A stretch of 15,796 bases of DNA. It comes from JBGOUV01 sp041477815. Lineage in GTDB: Bacteria; Acidobacteriota; Terriglobia; Bryobacterales; JACQDG01. The first letter of the stretch is position 1, and every line of letters starts with the position of its first letter. Made by a program: the position numbers and the translations under genes. This document shows positions 1 to 6,426 of this stretch, piece after piece. Location of the stretch: positions 1 to 15,796 of the forward strand of contig JBGOUV010000131.1 of assembly GCA_041477815.1 (NCBI GenBank). Direction: 5' to 3'. The notes under the pieces were generated by a model that made no database searches, had not been told where the DNA came from, and saw nothing but the letters and a program-made list of their open reading frames with translations.

Positions 1-2114
1 GCCCGGCCATAGACCTGGCCCAGGAAGGCAATCGTAACAGGATCTCCCCCCAGCAGCTTCACCGCCGTTTGATGCTCGCGAATCGCTTCCGGATACATGG
101 CCTTGACGGTGTACGCCGAACCGAGGAATTGATGGGCGATGCCGAAGTTGGGGTCCATAGCCAGAGTCGCGCGGCATTGTTCGATAGCCTGATCGTAGCG
201 GCGTGATTGGAGGTGGACGGCTCCGAAGGCGGCCTGGATGATTAAGGAAAGAGGATCGATTTCGCTGGCCCGTTTCATCTCGGTAAGGGCTTCGTCGAAG
301 CGTCCCATGGAAGCCAGAGACTCTCCATACCACTGGTGACCCGTGGCATAGCCGGGCTTCAGCTCCAGGGCCTTCTTGAAGTTGCTTTCTGAGCCGGCCC
401 AGTCCCAGTCATACTCGGACAGGACCAAGCCCAGGGTGGTGTACGCTTCGGCGAGGGCGCCATCGAGCGCGAGAGCCCTTTGCGCGGCGGCCCGCGCCTT
501 GGGATACCACTCCCGCGGCGGCGTTCCCGTATCGTACTCGCCCATCAAGCCAAAGCTGTCGGCCAGCCCGGCGTGGGCGAGAGCGAAGCCCGGGTCCTTG
601 GCAATGGCATTCTCGAAGTGCGCGATGGCGGTCCTCAGGCTGGCCGTGGTGCGCCGGTTCCACTGGTAGCGGCCCTTCAAATATTCTTGATAGGCTTCGG
701 CATTCTCCGTAGGACGGCGGGCCAGCCGCTTCTGCTCCTCGCCGGTCAGCTTCAGGCGCAGCTTGTCGGAGATCTCCCGCCCGATCTCCTCCTCGATGGC
801 GGACACATCGGCCAGCTTCCGGTTGTACCGCTCGCCCCACAGTTGCGCTCCCTCCGCCACGTCCACCAGCTCCGCCTGGATGCTGACGCTGTCCCCCCGC
901 TGCACCAGCCGGCCGGTCAGGACCGCCCGAACCTTCAGCTCGCGTCCGATCTTGCCGGGGTCCACCTGCTGGCCCTTGTACCGGAAGACGCTGCTGCGGG
1001 GCAGGACCTTCAGTTGCGGCAGGCGCGACAGATTGTTGATGAGGCTCTCGGTAATCCCGTCGCTCAGATACTCCGTGCCGGCATCGCCGCCGGCATTTGC
1101 GAACGGCAGGACGGCCAGCGAGTCGATGGCCTGGCGGCGGCCGCTGACCGCGTAGTAGGCGGCGCCGGCCAGCAACAACAACACGGCGGCGGCTCCGGCC
1201 AGCCACCGCAAACTTGTTTTCCTGGCGGCCGCCGGCACGGCCGCCGTTCGCCCGGACTCGGTATCCCGCTTCAGCCGTCGCAAATCGGCCAGCATCTCGC
1301 GCGCCGACTGGTACCGCACCTCGCGGTCCTTTTCGATAGCCTTGCCGATGATCCGCTCCAGCTCGGCCGGCACCTCGGGGCGCAGACGGCTCGGCGGCAG
1401 CGGCGCCTTGTTGAGAATGGCGTCGAAGATCACGGCCGTCGCCGCGCCCTGGAAAGCCGGCGCCCCGGTGGCCATCTCGTACAGAACGACCCCGAACGAG
1501 AACAGATCGGTACGGGCGTCCACGGCCTCGCCTCGCGCCTGCTCGGGCGACATGTAGGCCACGGTCCCCAGCGTGGTGCCGGGGCTGGTCACCAACGCCT
1601 GTTCCAGGGTCGGGGCGTCCGGCCCGTGATGGTCCGGCTGGAGAGGTTCCAGCTTGGCCAGACCGAAGTCCAGAATCTTGGCCTGCCCGCGCCGGGTCAC
1701 GAAGATGTTCGCCGGCTTGATGTCGCGATGGGTGATCCCGGCGGAGTGGGCGGCGTCCAGGGCGTCGGCGACTTGCATGGCCAGGTCCACCACCGGCTCG
1801 GCCGGCAGCGGCTGGCCTCCGATGCGTTCCCGCAACGTCTGGCCCTCCAGCATCTCCATGGCGATGAAGTGCTGGCCCTCAGCCTCATCGATGTCGTAGA
1901 TCGTGCAGATACTGGGGTGGTTCAGGGCGGAGGCCGCCTGGGCCTCGCGCCGGAAGCGTTCCAGCGCCTGGCGGTCCTGGGCCATCTCGGCGGGGAGGAA
2001 CTTGAGGGCTACGGCCCGCTTGAGCTTGAGGTCTTCGGCCTTGTAGACCACGCCCATGCCGCCGCTGCCCAGCTTTTCCAGGATGCGATAGTGCGAGATG
2101 GTCCGGCCGATCAT
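1..2114 (-). CDS. Membrane-anchored Ser/Thr protein kinase with TolB/FlgO-like domain and TPR repeats (3' end cut by window edge)
   Basis: A single open frame of 704 codons runs from ATG at 2114 off the left edge, so the C-terminus is missing. The N-terminal part is a complete Hanks-type kinase: glycine loop GSGGMG (16-21), VALK lysine K38, catalytic loop HRDIKPAN (129-136), DFG (149-151) and MSPEQA (188-193). One hydrophobic segment around residues 300-320 (LAGAAAVLLLLAGAAYYAV) is the likely TM helix. It is followed by a region starting IDSLAVLPFAN and running through YLSDGITESLINNLS, typical of the TolB/FlgO-like domain in such proteins, and then by TPR-like helices to the edge (for example GFALAHAGLADSFGLMGEY and AEAYTTLGLVLSEYDWDW). 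I infer a one-pass signalling kinase with an extracytoplasmic protein-interaction domain. The start is conserved in style (MIGRTISHYRILEKLGSGG), but its Shine-Dalgarno is weak. The substrate is unknown. Confidence 0.93.
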   Translation of the reverse strand, partial: MIGRTISHYRILEKLGSGGMGVVYKAEDLKLKRAVALKFLPAEMAQDRQALERFRREAQAASALNHPSICTIYDIDEAEGQHFIAMEMLEGQTLRERIGGQPLPAEPVVDLAMQVADALDAAHSAGITHRDIKPANIFVTRRGQAKILDFGLAKLEPLQPDHHGPDAPTLEQALVTSPGTTLGTVAYMSPEQARGEAVDARTDLFSFGVVLYEMATGAPAFQGAATAVIFDAILNKAPLPPSRLRPEVPAELERIIGKAIEKDREVRYQSAREMLADLRRLKRDTESGRTAAVPAAARKTSLRWLAGAAAVLLLLAGAAYYAVSGRRQAIDSLAVLPFANAGGDAGTEYLSDGITESLINNLSRLPQLKVLPRSSVFRYKGQQVDPGKIGRELKVRAVLTGRLVQRGDSVSIQAELVDVAEGAQLWGERYNRKLADVSAIEEEIGREISDKLRLKLTGEEQKRLARRPTENAEAYQEYLKGRYQWNRRTTASLRTAIAHFENAIAKDPGFALAHAGLADSFGLMGEYDTGTPPREWYPKARAAAQRALALDGALAEAYTTLGLVLSEYDWDWAGSESNFKKALELKPGYATGHQWYGESLASMGRFDEALTEMKRASEIDPLSLIIQAAFGAVHLQSRRYDQAIEQCRATLAMDPNFGIAHQFLGSAYTVKAMYPEAIREHQTAVKLLGGDPVTIAFLGQVYGR

Positions 2115-2193
2115 CACTTTTTCCCGGGGCCGGCGCGGCGCTCGAGCTCCTTAAACCCGTTCCGTAGATTCAATCGCGTTACCGACGACTCCT

Positions 2194-2264
2194 GCTTGCC
2201 CCTCCCAGTGGCCCCTGGGGGCGCCAGCATCCGGTTCGCGCTAGGGCGGGTTCCAGGGGCAAGC
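2194..2264. repeat. Inverted repeat in the kinase leader (10-bp arms)
   Basis: GCTTGCCCCT at 2194-2203 is an exact reverse complement of AGGGGCAAGC at 2255-2264, with 51 bases between the arms. It lies between the candidate promoter at 2281-2309 and the kinase start at 2114, so it would fold in the 5' leader of the kinase mRNA. The loop holds a further GC-rich self-complementary stretch (GGCCCCTGGGGGC). No T-run follows, so it does not look like a simple terminator. Its function is unknown. Confidence 0.45.
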
Positions 2265-2280
2265 GGCATGAGTTTGTGCA

Positions 2281-2309
2281 ATTATAGACCCGGCAGTGAC
2301 GGAATCCAA
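2281..2309 (-). promoter_or_regulatory. Candidate promoter for the kinase at 1-2114
   Basis: Read on the minus strand, 2286-2281 is a perfect TATAAT. Seventeen bases upstream, 2309-2304 reads TTGGAT, a partial -35 match (first three bases of TTGACA). This would give a leader of about 160 bases before ATG 2114. An exact -10 is notable in such GC-rich DNA, but the -35 is weak. Confidence 0.4.
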
Positions 2310-2346
2310 CCGGATTCCGGTCCCCGGAGCGTCACGGTACTCGATT

Positions 2347-2662
2347 GTGAACCAACGGCGTCTACGCGCGGTCTTGGCGGCGAACAGACTGGAGTGGCGG
2401 AAGCACGTTCTGGAAAGGCTACCCGAGAGGGAGATATCTCAGGCTGCGGTCCTGGCGGTATTGGACGCCGGAGAGTGCATTGAAGATTATCCCGCCGACC
2501 TCCCGTATCCTAGCGCGCTTTATCTGGGCTGGGACGGCAAGCGGCCGGTTCACGTTGTGGTAGCCTTGGATGAAGCGAAACGATTGGGCCTACATCATCA
2601 CCGTGTACGAGCCCGACCTCGACCATTTCGAGTCCGACTATCGAACCAGGAGGCAGCGGTGA
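2347..2662 (+). pseudogene. DUF4258-type toxin-like gene, frameshifted near its 3' end
   Basis: The frame from GTG 2347 reads MNQRRLRAVLAANRLEWRKH, followed by HVLERLPEREIS, GECIEDYPADLPYP, ALYLGWDGKRPVHVVVALDEAKR. This matches the usual DUF4258 order: helix with H..ER..REIS, IEDYP, LGW and R.LHVVV. The expected ending is in the next frame (WAYIITVYEPDLDHFESDY, then RTRRQR and TGA at 2660-2662). One extra base around 2575-2587 would explain the switch; removing one T from cgattggg restores the frame. DUF4258 proteins are found beside YgiT-type zinc-finger proteins and are predicted toxins of such pairs (family knowledge). Here the start is uncertain: GTG 2296 is also in frame, and neither has a clear Shine-Dalgarno. 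The shift may be a real inactivation or a sequence error. Confidence 0.7.
2648..2653 (+). promoter_or_regulatory. Shine-Dalgarno AGGAGG deciding the GTG start of the zinc-finger gene
   Basis: A perfect AGGAGG lies five bases before GTG 2659. It sits inside the last codons of the DUF4258 frame, whose TGA (2660-2662) overlaps that GTG as GTGA. This fixes the start of the downstream gene and shows that the two genes were built to be translated together. Confidence 0.8.
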
Positions 2663-2895
2663 GGCATTCTAGCCCGGGAGGCAGTTGCCCGCTCTGCGGA
2701 GGCAGCAAAGCGGCCGGCCGGACCACGTACACGGTCGACCTCGGCTTTGGCGTGGTAGTGGTTCGGAACGTTCCCGCTATGCGGTGCCTGCAATGCGGCG
2801 AGGAATGGATTGACCATGCGACCGCGGCCGAGCTCGAGCGCGTCACGAACGAGGCCAAGCAAAAGCGGCACGAGATCGAAGTCGTAGCCCTCTAA
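2659..2895 (+). CDS. YgiT-type zinc-finger protein (predicted antitoxin)
   Basis: A 78-residue protein starting at GTG 2659, chosen because of the AGGAGG five bases upstream and the 4-base GTGA overlap with the preceding DUF4258 stop. It has two CxxC knuckles, C10-x-x-C13 (CPLCGG) and C43-x-x-C46 (CLQCGEEW), about 30 residues apart, with the family core YTVDLGFGVVVVRNVPA between them. This is the MqsA/YgiT-type zinc-binding N-domain fold. The C-terminal helix (AAELERVTNEAKQKRHEIE) is charged and there is no separate HTH domain, as in the short members of the family. By family knowledge it would be the antitoxin of the DUF4258 pair. With the partner frameshifted it may now be an orphan. Confidence 0.85.
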   Translation: MRHSSPGGSCPLCGGSKAAGRTTYTVDLGFGVVVVRNVPAMRCLQCGEEWIDHATAAELERVTNEAKQKRHEIEVVAL

Positions 2896-3070
2896 AACCC
2901 GCTTGCTACACGGGCGCCCTGGTTCCCTGGCGGGCTTCTTCTGCATCGTTTCGGGGAAGGGCCGGCTTTCGTATTCGCCGACGGCGTAAATGGTCGGCCG
3001 ATCATGGGAGCCCGGTATGGCTTGGACCTTGGTGACGTCAATCATCCGATCCCTGACGGTCGCGGTTCGG

Positions 3071-3079
3071 TGCTAAAAT
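3071..3079 (+). promoter_or_regulatory. Candidate extended -10 of the S2P-scpAB-rluB operon
   Basis: TGCTAAAAT gives an extended -10 (TG-n-TAAAAT, five of six matches to TATAAT). No good -35 lies at 17 bases; CTGACG at 3053-3058 is 15 bases away. A start site about seven bases downstream would lie within a few bases of the GTG at 3089, so the mRNA would be leaderless or nearly so. Confidence 0.45.
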
Positions 3080-3088
3080 CAGAGTTCC

Positions 3089-3775
3089 GTGACGGAATCC
3101 ACCCTCCTCCTGATTTTCAGCCTGCTGGCCTTCCTGTTCACCATCAGCGTGCACGAATCGGCCCATGCCCTGGTGGCGGACCGCTGCGGCGACCCCACCG
3201 CCCGCCTGCTCGGCCGGATCTCCCTCAACCCGCTGCGCCACATGGAAGTGTTCGGGACGGTTCTGGTGCCGATCCTGACCGCCGTGAGCGGGCTGCCGAT
3301 GATCGGGTGGGCCAAGCCGACCCCGGTGGACACCAGCCGGCTGCGGCGCCGCAAGTGGGACAGCATCCTGGTGTCGGCGGCCGGACCGGCCAGCAACCTG
3401 CTGACGGCGTTGGTGTGCCTGGCGCTGTTGCTGCTGGTGCGCGCGTCGTCGGCCGAAGGGGGGCGGGTGGTGGAGCAGTTGTCGCTGGTGGGGTCGGCGG
3501 GATTGCACGGATCGGCCCTGAACCCCCTGGCCACGCTGGTCTATCGGCTTCTCACCATCAGCGTGATTCTGGGGATGTTCAACCTGCTGCCGGTTCCACC
3601 GCTCGACGGCAGCCACATCGTGGGCGAGCTGCTGCCGGCGCGGGCTCTGGGCCTCTACCGCGCGGCGGCGCCGTTCGGGTTCCTGATCATTCTGGTCATC
3701 TTCTACTACACCCCGCTCGACCAGTGGTTGTTCGATCATCCCATGCGGTGGTGCAACTCCCTGCTGAGACTGTAA
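3089..3775 (+). CDS. Site-2 protease family (M50) intramembrane zinc metalloprotease
   Basis: A 228-residue integral membrane protein and the first gene of the operon. The zinc-binding motif HESAH (H22-E23-x-x-H26) sits at the end of the first membrane helix (about 5-21). The second motif NLLPVPPLDG (165-174) supplies the third ligand D173. Hydrophobic segments also lie near 55-70, 93-118 and 192-207. AAGPASN (97-103) is the typical conserved turn. It lacks a PDZ domain and is the short form common in Gram-negative and acidobacterial genomes. Members cleave transmembrane segments of regulatory proteins; the substrate is not known here. The start is GTG with no Shine-Dalgarno, just after an extended -10, so leaderless initiation is possible. 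The TAA ends two bases before scpA begins. Confidence 0.93.
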   Translation: MTESTLLLIFSLLAFLFTISVHESAHALVADRCGDPTARLLGRISLNPLRHMEVFGTVLVPILTAVSGLPMIGWAKPTPVDTSRLRRRKWDSILVSAAGPASNLLTALVCLALLLLVRASSAEGGRVVEQLSLVGSAGLHGSALNPLATLVYRLLTISVILGMFNLLPVPPLDGSHIVGELLPARALGLYRAAAPFGFLIILVIFYYTPLDQWLFDHPMRWCNSLLRL

Positions 3776-3777
3776 CG

Positions 3778-4557
3778 GTGGACGCTTCCTCTTTGAACGT
3801 GCATGTGGAGCAGTTCGAGGGTCCCCTGGACCTGCTGCTCGACCTGATCCGGCGCCAGCAGATCAACATCTACGATATCCCCATCGCGCAGATCACGGCT
3901 CAGTATTTGGAATATCTGAAGCAGGCCGAGCAGTTGAACGTGGACCTGGGCGGCGAGTTCGTGCTGATGGCGGCCACGCTGATCCAGATCAAGTCGAAGC
4001 TGCTGCTGCCGGCCGATCCGGTGCTGCCCGGCGAGATGCCGGAGGACCCGCGCGCCGAGCTGGTCAACCGTCTGCTCGAGCACGAGAAGTACAAGGACGC
4101 CGCCCAGATGCTCCACCAGAAGCAGATGATCGAGGAGAACGTCTGGTCCAATCCGCAGATCGCCTCCTTTCTGGACGCGGACGAGGACCCGGGGCTGGCG
4201 GTGGGCATCGTGGACCTGGTCGAGACGTTCGAGAAAATTCTGGAGCGGGCCCGGAACCGGCCGCAGTTCGAGGTGGCGGGCGAGGATGTGACGGTGGCCC
4301 AGCAGATCCGGTACTTGAAGAACCTGCTGCGGTCGACCGAGGAACCCCTGATGCTGCAAGAGGTCTTCGAGCGGCAGGTGGGCCGCCGTCCCCTGATCGC
4401 GCTGTTTCTGGCGGTGCTGGAGCTGGTGCGGATGCAGGCCATCCTCCTGCGCCAGAAAGAGCTCTTCGGCGAGATCGTGATCCGCAAGCACAAGTTGTTC
4501 GACGTGGTGTTCCAGACCGAGGAACCGCTGGCTGCGGTGGATGAAGAATATGTCTGA
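3778..4557 (+). CDS. scpA: Segregation and condensation protein A
   Basis: 259 residues. The N-terminal family signature FEGPLDLLLDLIRR (13-26) is followed by INIYDIPIAQITAQYL and by LGGEFVLMAATLIQIKSKLL, the helical region that contacts the Smc neck. The C-terminus (MLQEVFERQVGRRPLIALFLAVLELVR...) is the winged-helix part that binds the Smc cap. ScpA is the kleisin that closes the Smc ring and recruits ScpB in chromosome segregation. I chose GTG 3778, two bases after the S2P stop, because the conserved part begins at once; in-frame GTGs at 3748 and 3751 would add about ten residues overlapping the upstream gene. Its last codons overlap scpB by 17 bases, which points to coupled translation. 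Confidence 0.95.
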   Translation: MDASSLNVHVEQFEGPLDLLLDLIRRQQINIYDIPIAQITAQYLEYLKQAEQLNVDLGGEFVLMAATLIQIKSKLLLPADPVLPGEMPEDPRAELVNRLLEHEKYKDAAQMLHQKQMIEENVWSNPQIASFLDADEDPGLAVGIVDLVETFEKILERARNRPQFEVAGEDVTVAQQIRYLKNLLRSTEEPLMLQEVFERQVGRRPLIALFLAVLELVRMQAILLRQKELFGEIVIRKHKLFDVVFQTEEPLAAVDEEYV

Positions 4558-5182
4558 TTTCCCAGTGACGGCCACGGCCCAGACCGAAGCCGAGCGCCAG
4601 AAGCGCGAGCGGCGAGCGCTGCTCGAAGCGATTGTCTATGTGACCGAGGATCCGGTGTCGGTGGACCAACTGGCCAAGGGGCTGGAGTGGCCGCGGGAAG
4701 AAGTGGAAGCGCTGCTGGCTGAGCTGGTGGCGGACTACCAGAGGCCCGACCGCGGCATCGAGGTGCGCACCGTCGCCGGCGGATACAAGATGTCCACCAA
4801 GGCGGAGCACCACGACGCCGTACGGCGCTTCGTCAAGACCCTGAAGCCGCCCCTGAAGCTGTCGCTGCCGGCTCTGGAAACCCTGGCCGTGATCGCCTAC
4901 AAGCAGCCGGTGACGGTGCCCGAGATCCTGGAAATCCGCGGGGTGAGCGGCGGCGGGGTGGTCAAGACGCTGCTCGATCGCAAGCTTATCACCACCGCGG
5001 GCCGCAAACAGGTCATCGGACGCCCGATTCTGTACAAGACGACCAAGGAGTTCCTGGTCCAATTCGGGCTGAACGACGTCAGCGAGCTGCCCAGCCTGAA
5101 GGAGTTCGAGGAGCTGAGCCGGGCGGCCCTGGGCGAAGACGCGCCTCCGCCCCCGCCGACCCCGCCACCGGCGGAAGCCTGA
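4541..5182 (+). CDS. scpB: Segregation and condensation protein B
   Basis: 213 residues with the two winged-helix domains of ScpB. The first starts ALLEAIVYVTEDPVSVDQLA. The second contains LSLPALETLAVIAYKQPVTV and PEILEIRGVSGGGVVKTLLD, the most conserved part of the family, followed by GRPILYKTTKEFLVQFGL. It dimerises and binds the middle of ScpA in the Smc-ScpAB complex. The tail after residue 200 is a proline-rich low-complexity run (APPPPPTPPPAEA) outside the fold. ATG 4541 overlaps scpA by 17 bases. ATG 4550, three codons on, is an equally possible start with GGATGAAGA in front. The TGA shares one base with the rluB ATG (TGATG). Confidence 0.95.
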   Translation: MKNMSDFPVTATAQTEAERQKRERRALLEAIVYVTEDPVSVDQLAKGLEWPREEVEALLAELVADYQRPDRGIEVRTVAGGYKMSTKAEHHDAVRRFVKTLKPPLKLSLPALETLAVIAYKQPVTVPEILEIRGVSGGGVVKTLLDRKLITTAGRKQVIGRPILYKTTKEFLVQFGLNDVSELPSLKEFEELSRAALGEDAPPPPPTPPPAEA

Positions 5183-6012
5183 TGCCAGAGCCGCGACAGC
5201 ACCGGCGCGGTACGGACCTGGTAGCAAATTTGCTACCAGGTGAGCGTCAGCTGCGCCGCAAGGACCTCACCGCAGATCTGCGCTCAGGTGAGCGTCTGCA
5301 GAAGATCATCTCCGCCGCCGGGGTTACCTCCCGCCGGAAGGCCGAGGCCCTGATCCGCGAGGGCCGAGTGACCGTTAACGGCCAGGTGGTCACCGAGCTC
5401 GGCACCAAGGCCGACCCCGCCAAGGACCACATCAAAGTGAACGGCAAGCTCCTGCGGCTGGAGCGCCAGCGCGTCTACTTGATGATAAACAAGCCGAAGA
5501 ACTGCGTCACCACCATGCGGGACCCCGAGGGTCGCCCCACGGTGATGCAGTACCTCAAGAGGATCAAGGAGCGGATCTATCCGGTGGGGCGTCTCGATTA
5601 CCACAGCGAGGGACTGCTGCTCCTCACCAACGACGGCGAATTCTCGAACGCCATTCTCACCGGCGGCCATGACGCCCCCAAGACGTACCTGGTGAAAATC
5701 AACGGCGTCCCCAAGGAAACGGACCTGGACAAGCTGCGCGAGGGCCTCCCGCTGGAAGGCCGCCAGACCCGGCCGGCCGAGATCCGCCGGCTGCAACACG
5801 GCGTCGCCAATCCCTGGTTCGAGGTAACCTTGGTGGAAGGACGCCAGAACCAGATCCGGCGCATGTTCCAGCGCTTGGGATTCCTGGTGGAGAAGTTGAA
5901 GCGGGTGCGGATCGGGCCGCTCGAATTAGGGCCGCTCCAGGCGGGCCATTACCGGCCCCTGACCGAGCAGGAGATCGGGCGGGTCCGGCGGCTGGTGAAG
6001 AGAAGGAAATGA
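5182..6012 (+). CDS. rluB: rRNA pseudouridine synthase, RluB/RsuA family, with unusual N-terminal repeat
   Basis: 276 residues. An S4 RNA-binding domain begins at GERLQKIISAAGVTSRRKAE (36-55) and ends near DHIKVNGKLL. The catalytic domain has NKPKNCVTT (103-111) and GRLDYHSEGLLLLTNDGE with catalytic Asp D139, then the C-terminal GRQNQIRRMF. Relatives isomerise uridine in the large-subunit rRNA, usually U2605 (E. coli numbering), though RsuA-like targets cannot be excluded. The usual family N-terminus begins at the S4 domain. Here about 36 extra residues precede it, and residues 12-27 and 28-43 form a 16-residue repeat (DLVANLLPGER / DLTADLRSGER) encoded by two palindromic units. The start is supported by the TGATG junction with scpB. 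The TGA overlaps the next ATG (ATGA). Confidence 0.94.
   Translation: MPEPRQHRRGTDLVANLLPGERQLRRKDLTADLRSGERLQKIISAAGVTSRRKAEALIREGRVTVNGQVVTELGTKADPAKDHIKVNGKLLRLERQRVYLMINKPKNCVTTMRDPEGRPTVMQYLKRIKERIYPVGRLDYHSEGLLLLTNDGEFSNAILTGGHDAPKTYLVKINGVPKETDLDKLREGLPLEGRQTRPAEIRRLQHGVANPWFEVTLVEGRQNQIRRMFQRLGFLVEKLKRVRIGPLELGPLQAGHYRPLTEQEIGRVRRLVKRRK
5214..5309. repeat. Two tandem 48-bp units, each with a 26-bp palindrome, inside rluB
   Basis: Unit 1 (5214-5261) carries a perfect 26-bp palindrome at 5216-5241 with half-site ACCTGGTAGCAAA. Unit 2 (5262-5309) carries an imperfect one at 5264-5289 with the same plan: ACCT, four variable bases, the core GCAGATCTGC, four variable bases, AGGT. Both are preceded by GG and followed by GAGCGTC. 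By eye 26 of the first 35 bases agree. Each unit is 48 bases, so the reading frame is kept and a 16-residue peptide is duplicated. A closely related 32-bp palindrome lies between genes at 15029-15060. Confidence 0.85.
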
Positions 6013-6410
6013 GCGACGAAGAGATCCGGCGCCTGCTGAGTACGGCCAAGACCATCGCGGTAGTGGGTCTGTCGGCCAAGCCCTGGCGGCCGAGTCACGG
6101 CGTGTCGGAGTACATGCAAAGCCGCGGCTACCGGATCATCCCGGTGAACCCGAACCTGACCGAGGCGCTGGGCGAGAAGGCCTACGCGCGCCTGGAGGAC
6201 GTTCCCGGGCCGGTGGATATCGTCAATATCTTCCGCCGGCCCGAGGCGGTGGAGCCGATCGTCGACGCGGCCATCCGCATGGGGGCGCGGATGGTGTGGA
6301 TGCAGGAGGGCGTCATCCACCACGGGGCGGCCGACAAGGCCCGGGCGGCGGGCTTGGCGGTGGTGATGGACCGCTGCATCCTCAAGGAGCACCGGCGGCA
6401 TTTCCGGTAG
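6009..6410 (+). CDS. CoA-binding domain protein (YccU/CoA_binding_2 family)
   Basis: A 133-residue single-domain protein with a Rossmann-like nucleotide fold: TIAVVGLSAKPWRPSHGVSE (15-34) with the GLS-KP loop, then RGYRIIPVNPN, DIVNIFRRPEAV and MVWMQEGVIHHGAADKARAAG, ending in VVMDRCILKEHRR. This is the layout of the stand-alone CoA-binding family related to the N-domain of succinyl-CoA ligase alpha. These proteins bind CoA or its derivatives, but no reaction is established. It is last in the operon; its ATG overlaps the rluB stop as ATGA. Its stop lies 16 bases from the end of the convergent kinase gene, with no clear terminator between. Confidence 0.93.
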   Translation: MSDEEIRRLLSTAKTIAVVGLSAKPWRPSHGVSEYMQSRGYRIIPVNPNLTEALGEKAYARLEDVPGPVDIVNIFRRPEAVEPIVDAAIRMGARMVWMQEGVIHHGAADKARAAGLAVVMDRCILKEHRRHFR

Positions 6411-6426
6411 AGAGATCCGGAGAGCA

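Noticed and set aside
480..2483. Very long open frame of 667 codons on the plus strand
   Set aside because: It is antisense to the kinase at 1-2114, is rich in Gln, Arg, His and Gly as expected of a GC-rich shadow frame, and shows no family motif. The opposite strand carries a complete kinase domain.
2898..2934. Possible terminator after the zinc-finger gene (CCCGC / GCGGG with CTTCTT after it)
   Set aside because: A five-base stem with a 27-base loop is too weak, and the tail is not a true T-run.
2896..3045. Minus-strand ATG at 3045 reading MIDVTKVQAIPG, reminiscent of DUF2442 N-termini
   Set aside because: Only about 12 residues are suggestive; the rest has no family pattern and runs antisense into the zinc-finger gene. 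At most a relic.
4064..5227. 387-codon open frame on the minus strand
   Set aside because: Antisense to scpA and scpB, whose family signatures on the plus strand are unmistakable.
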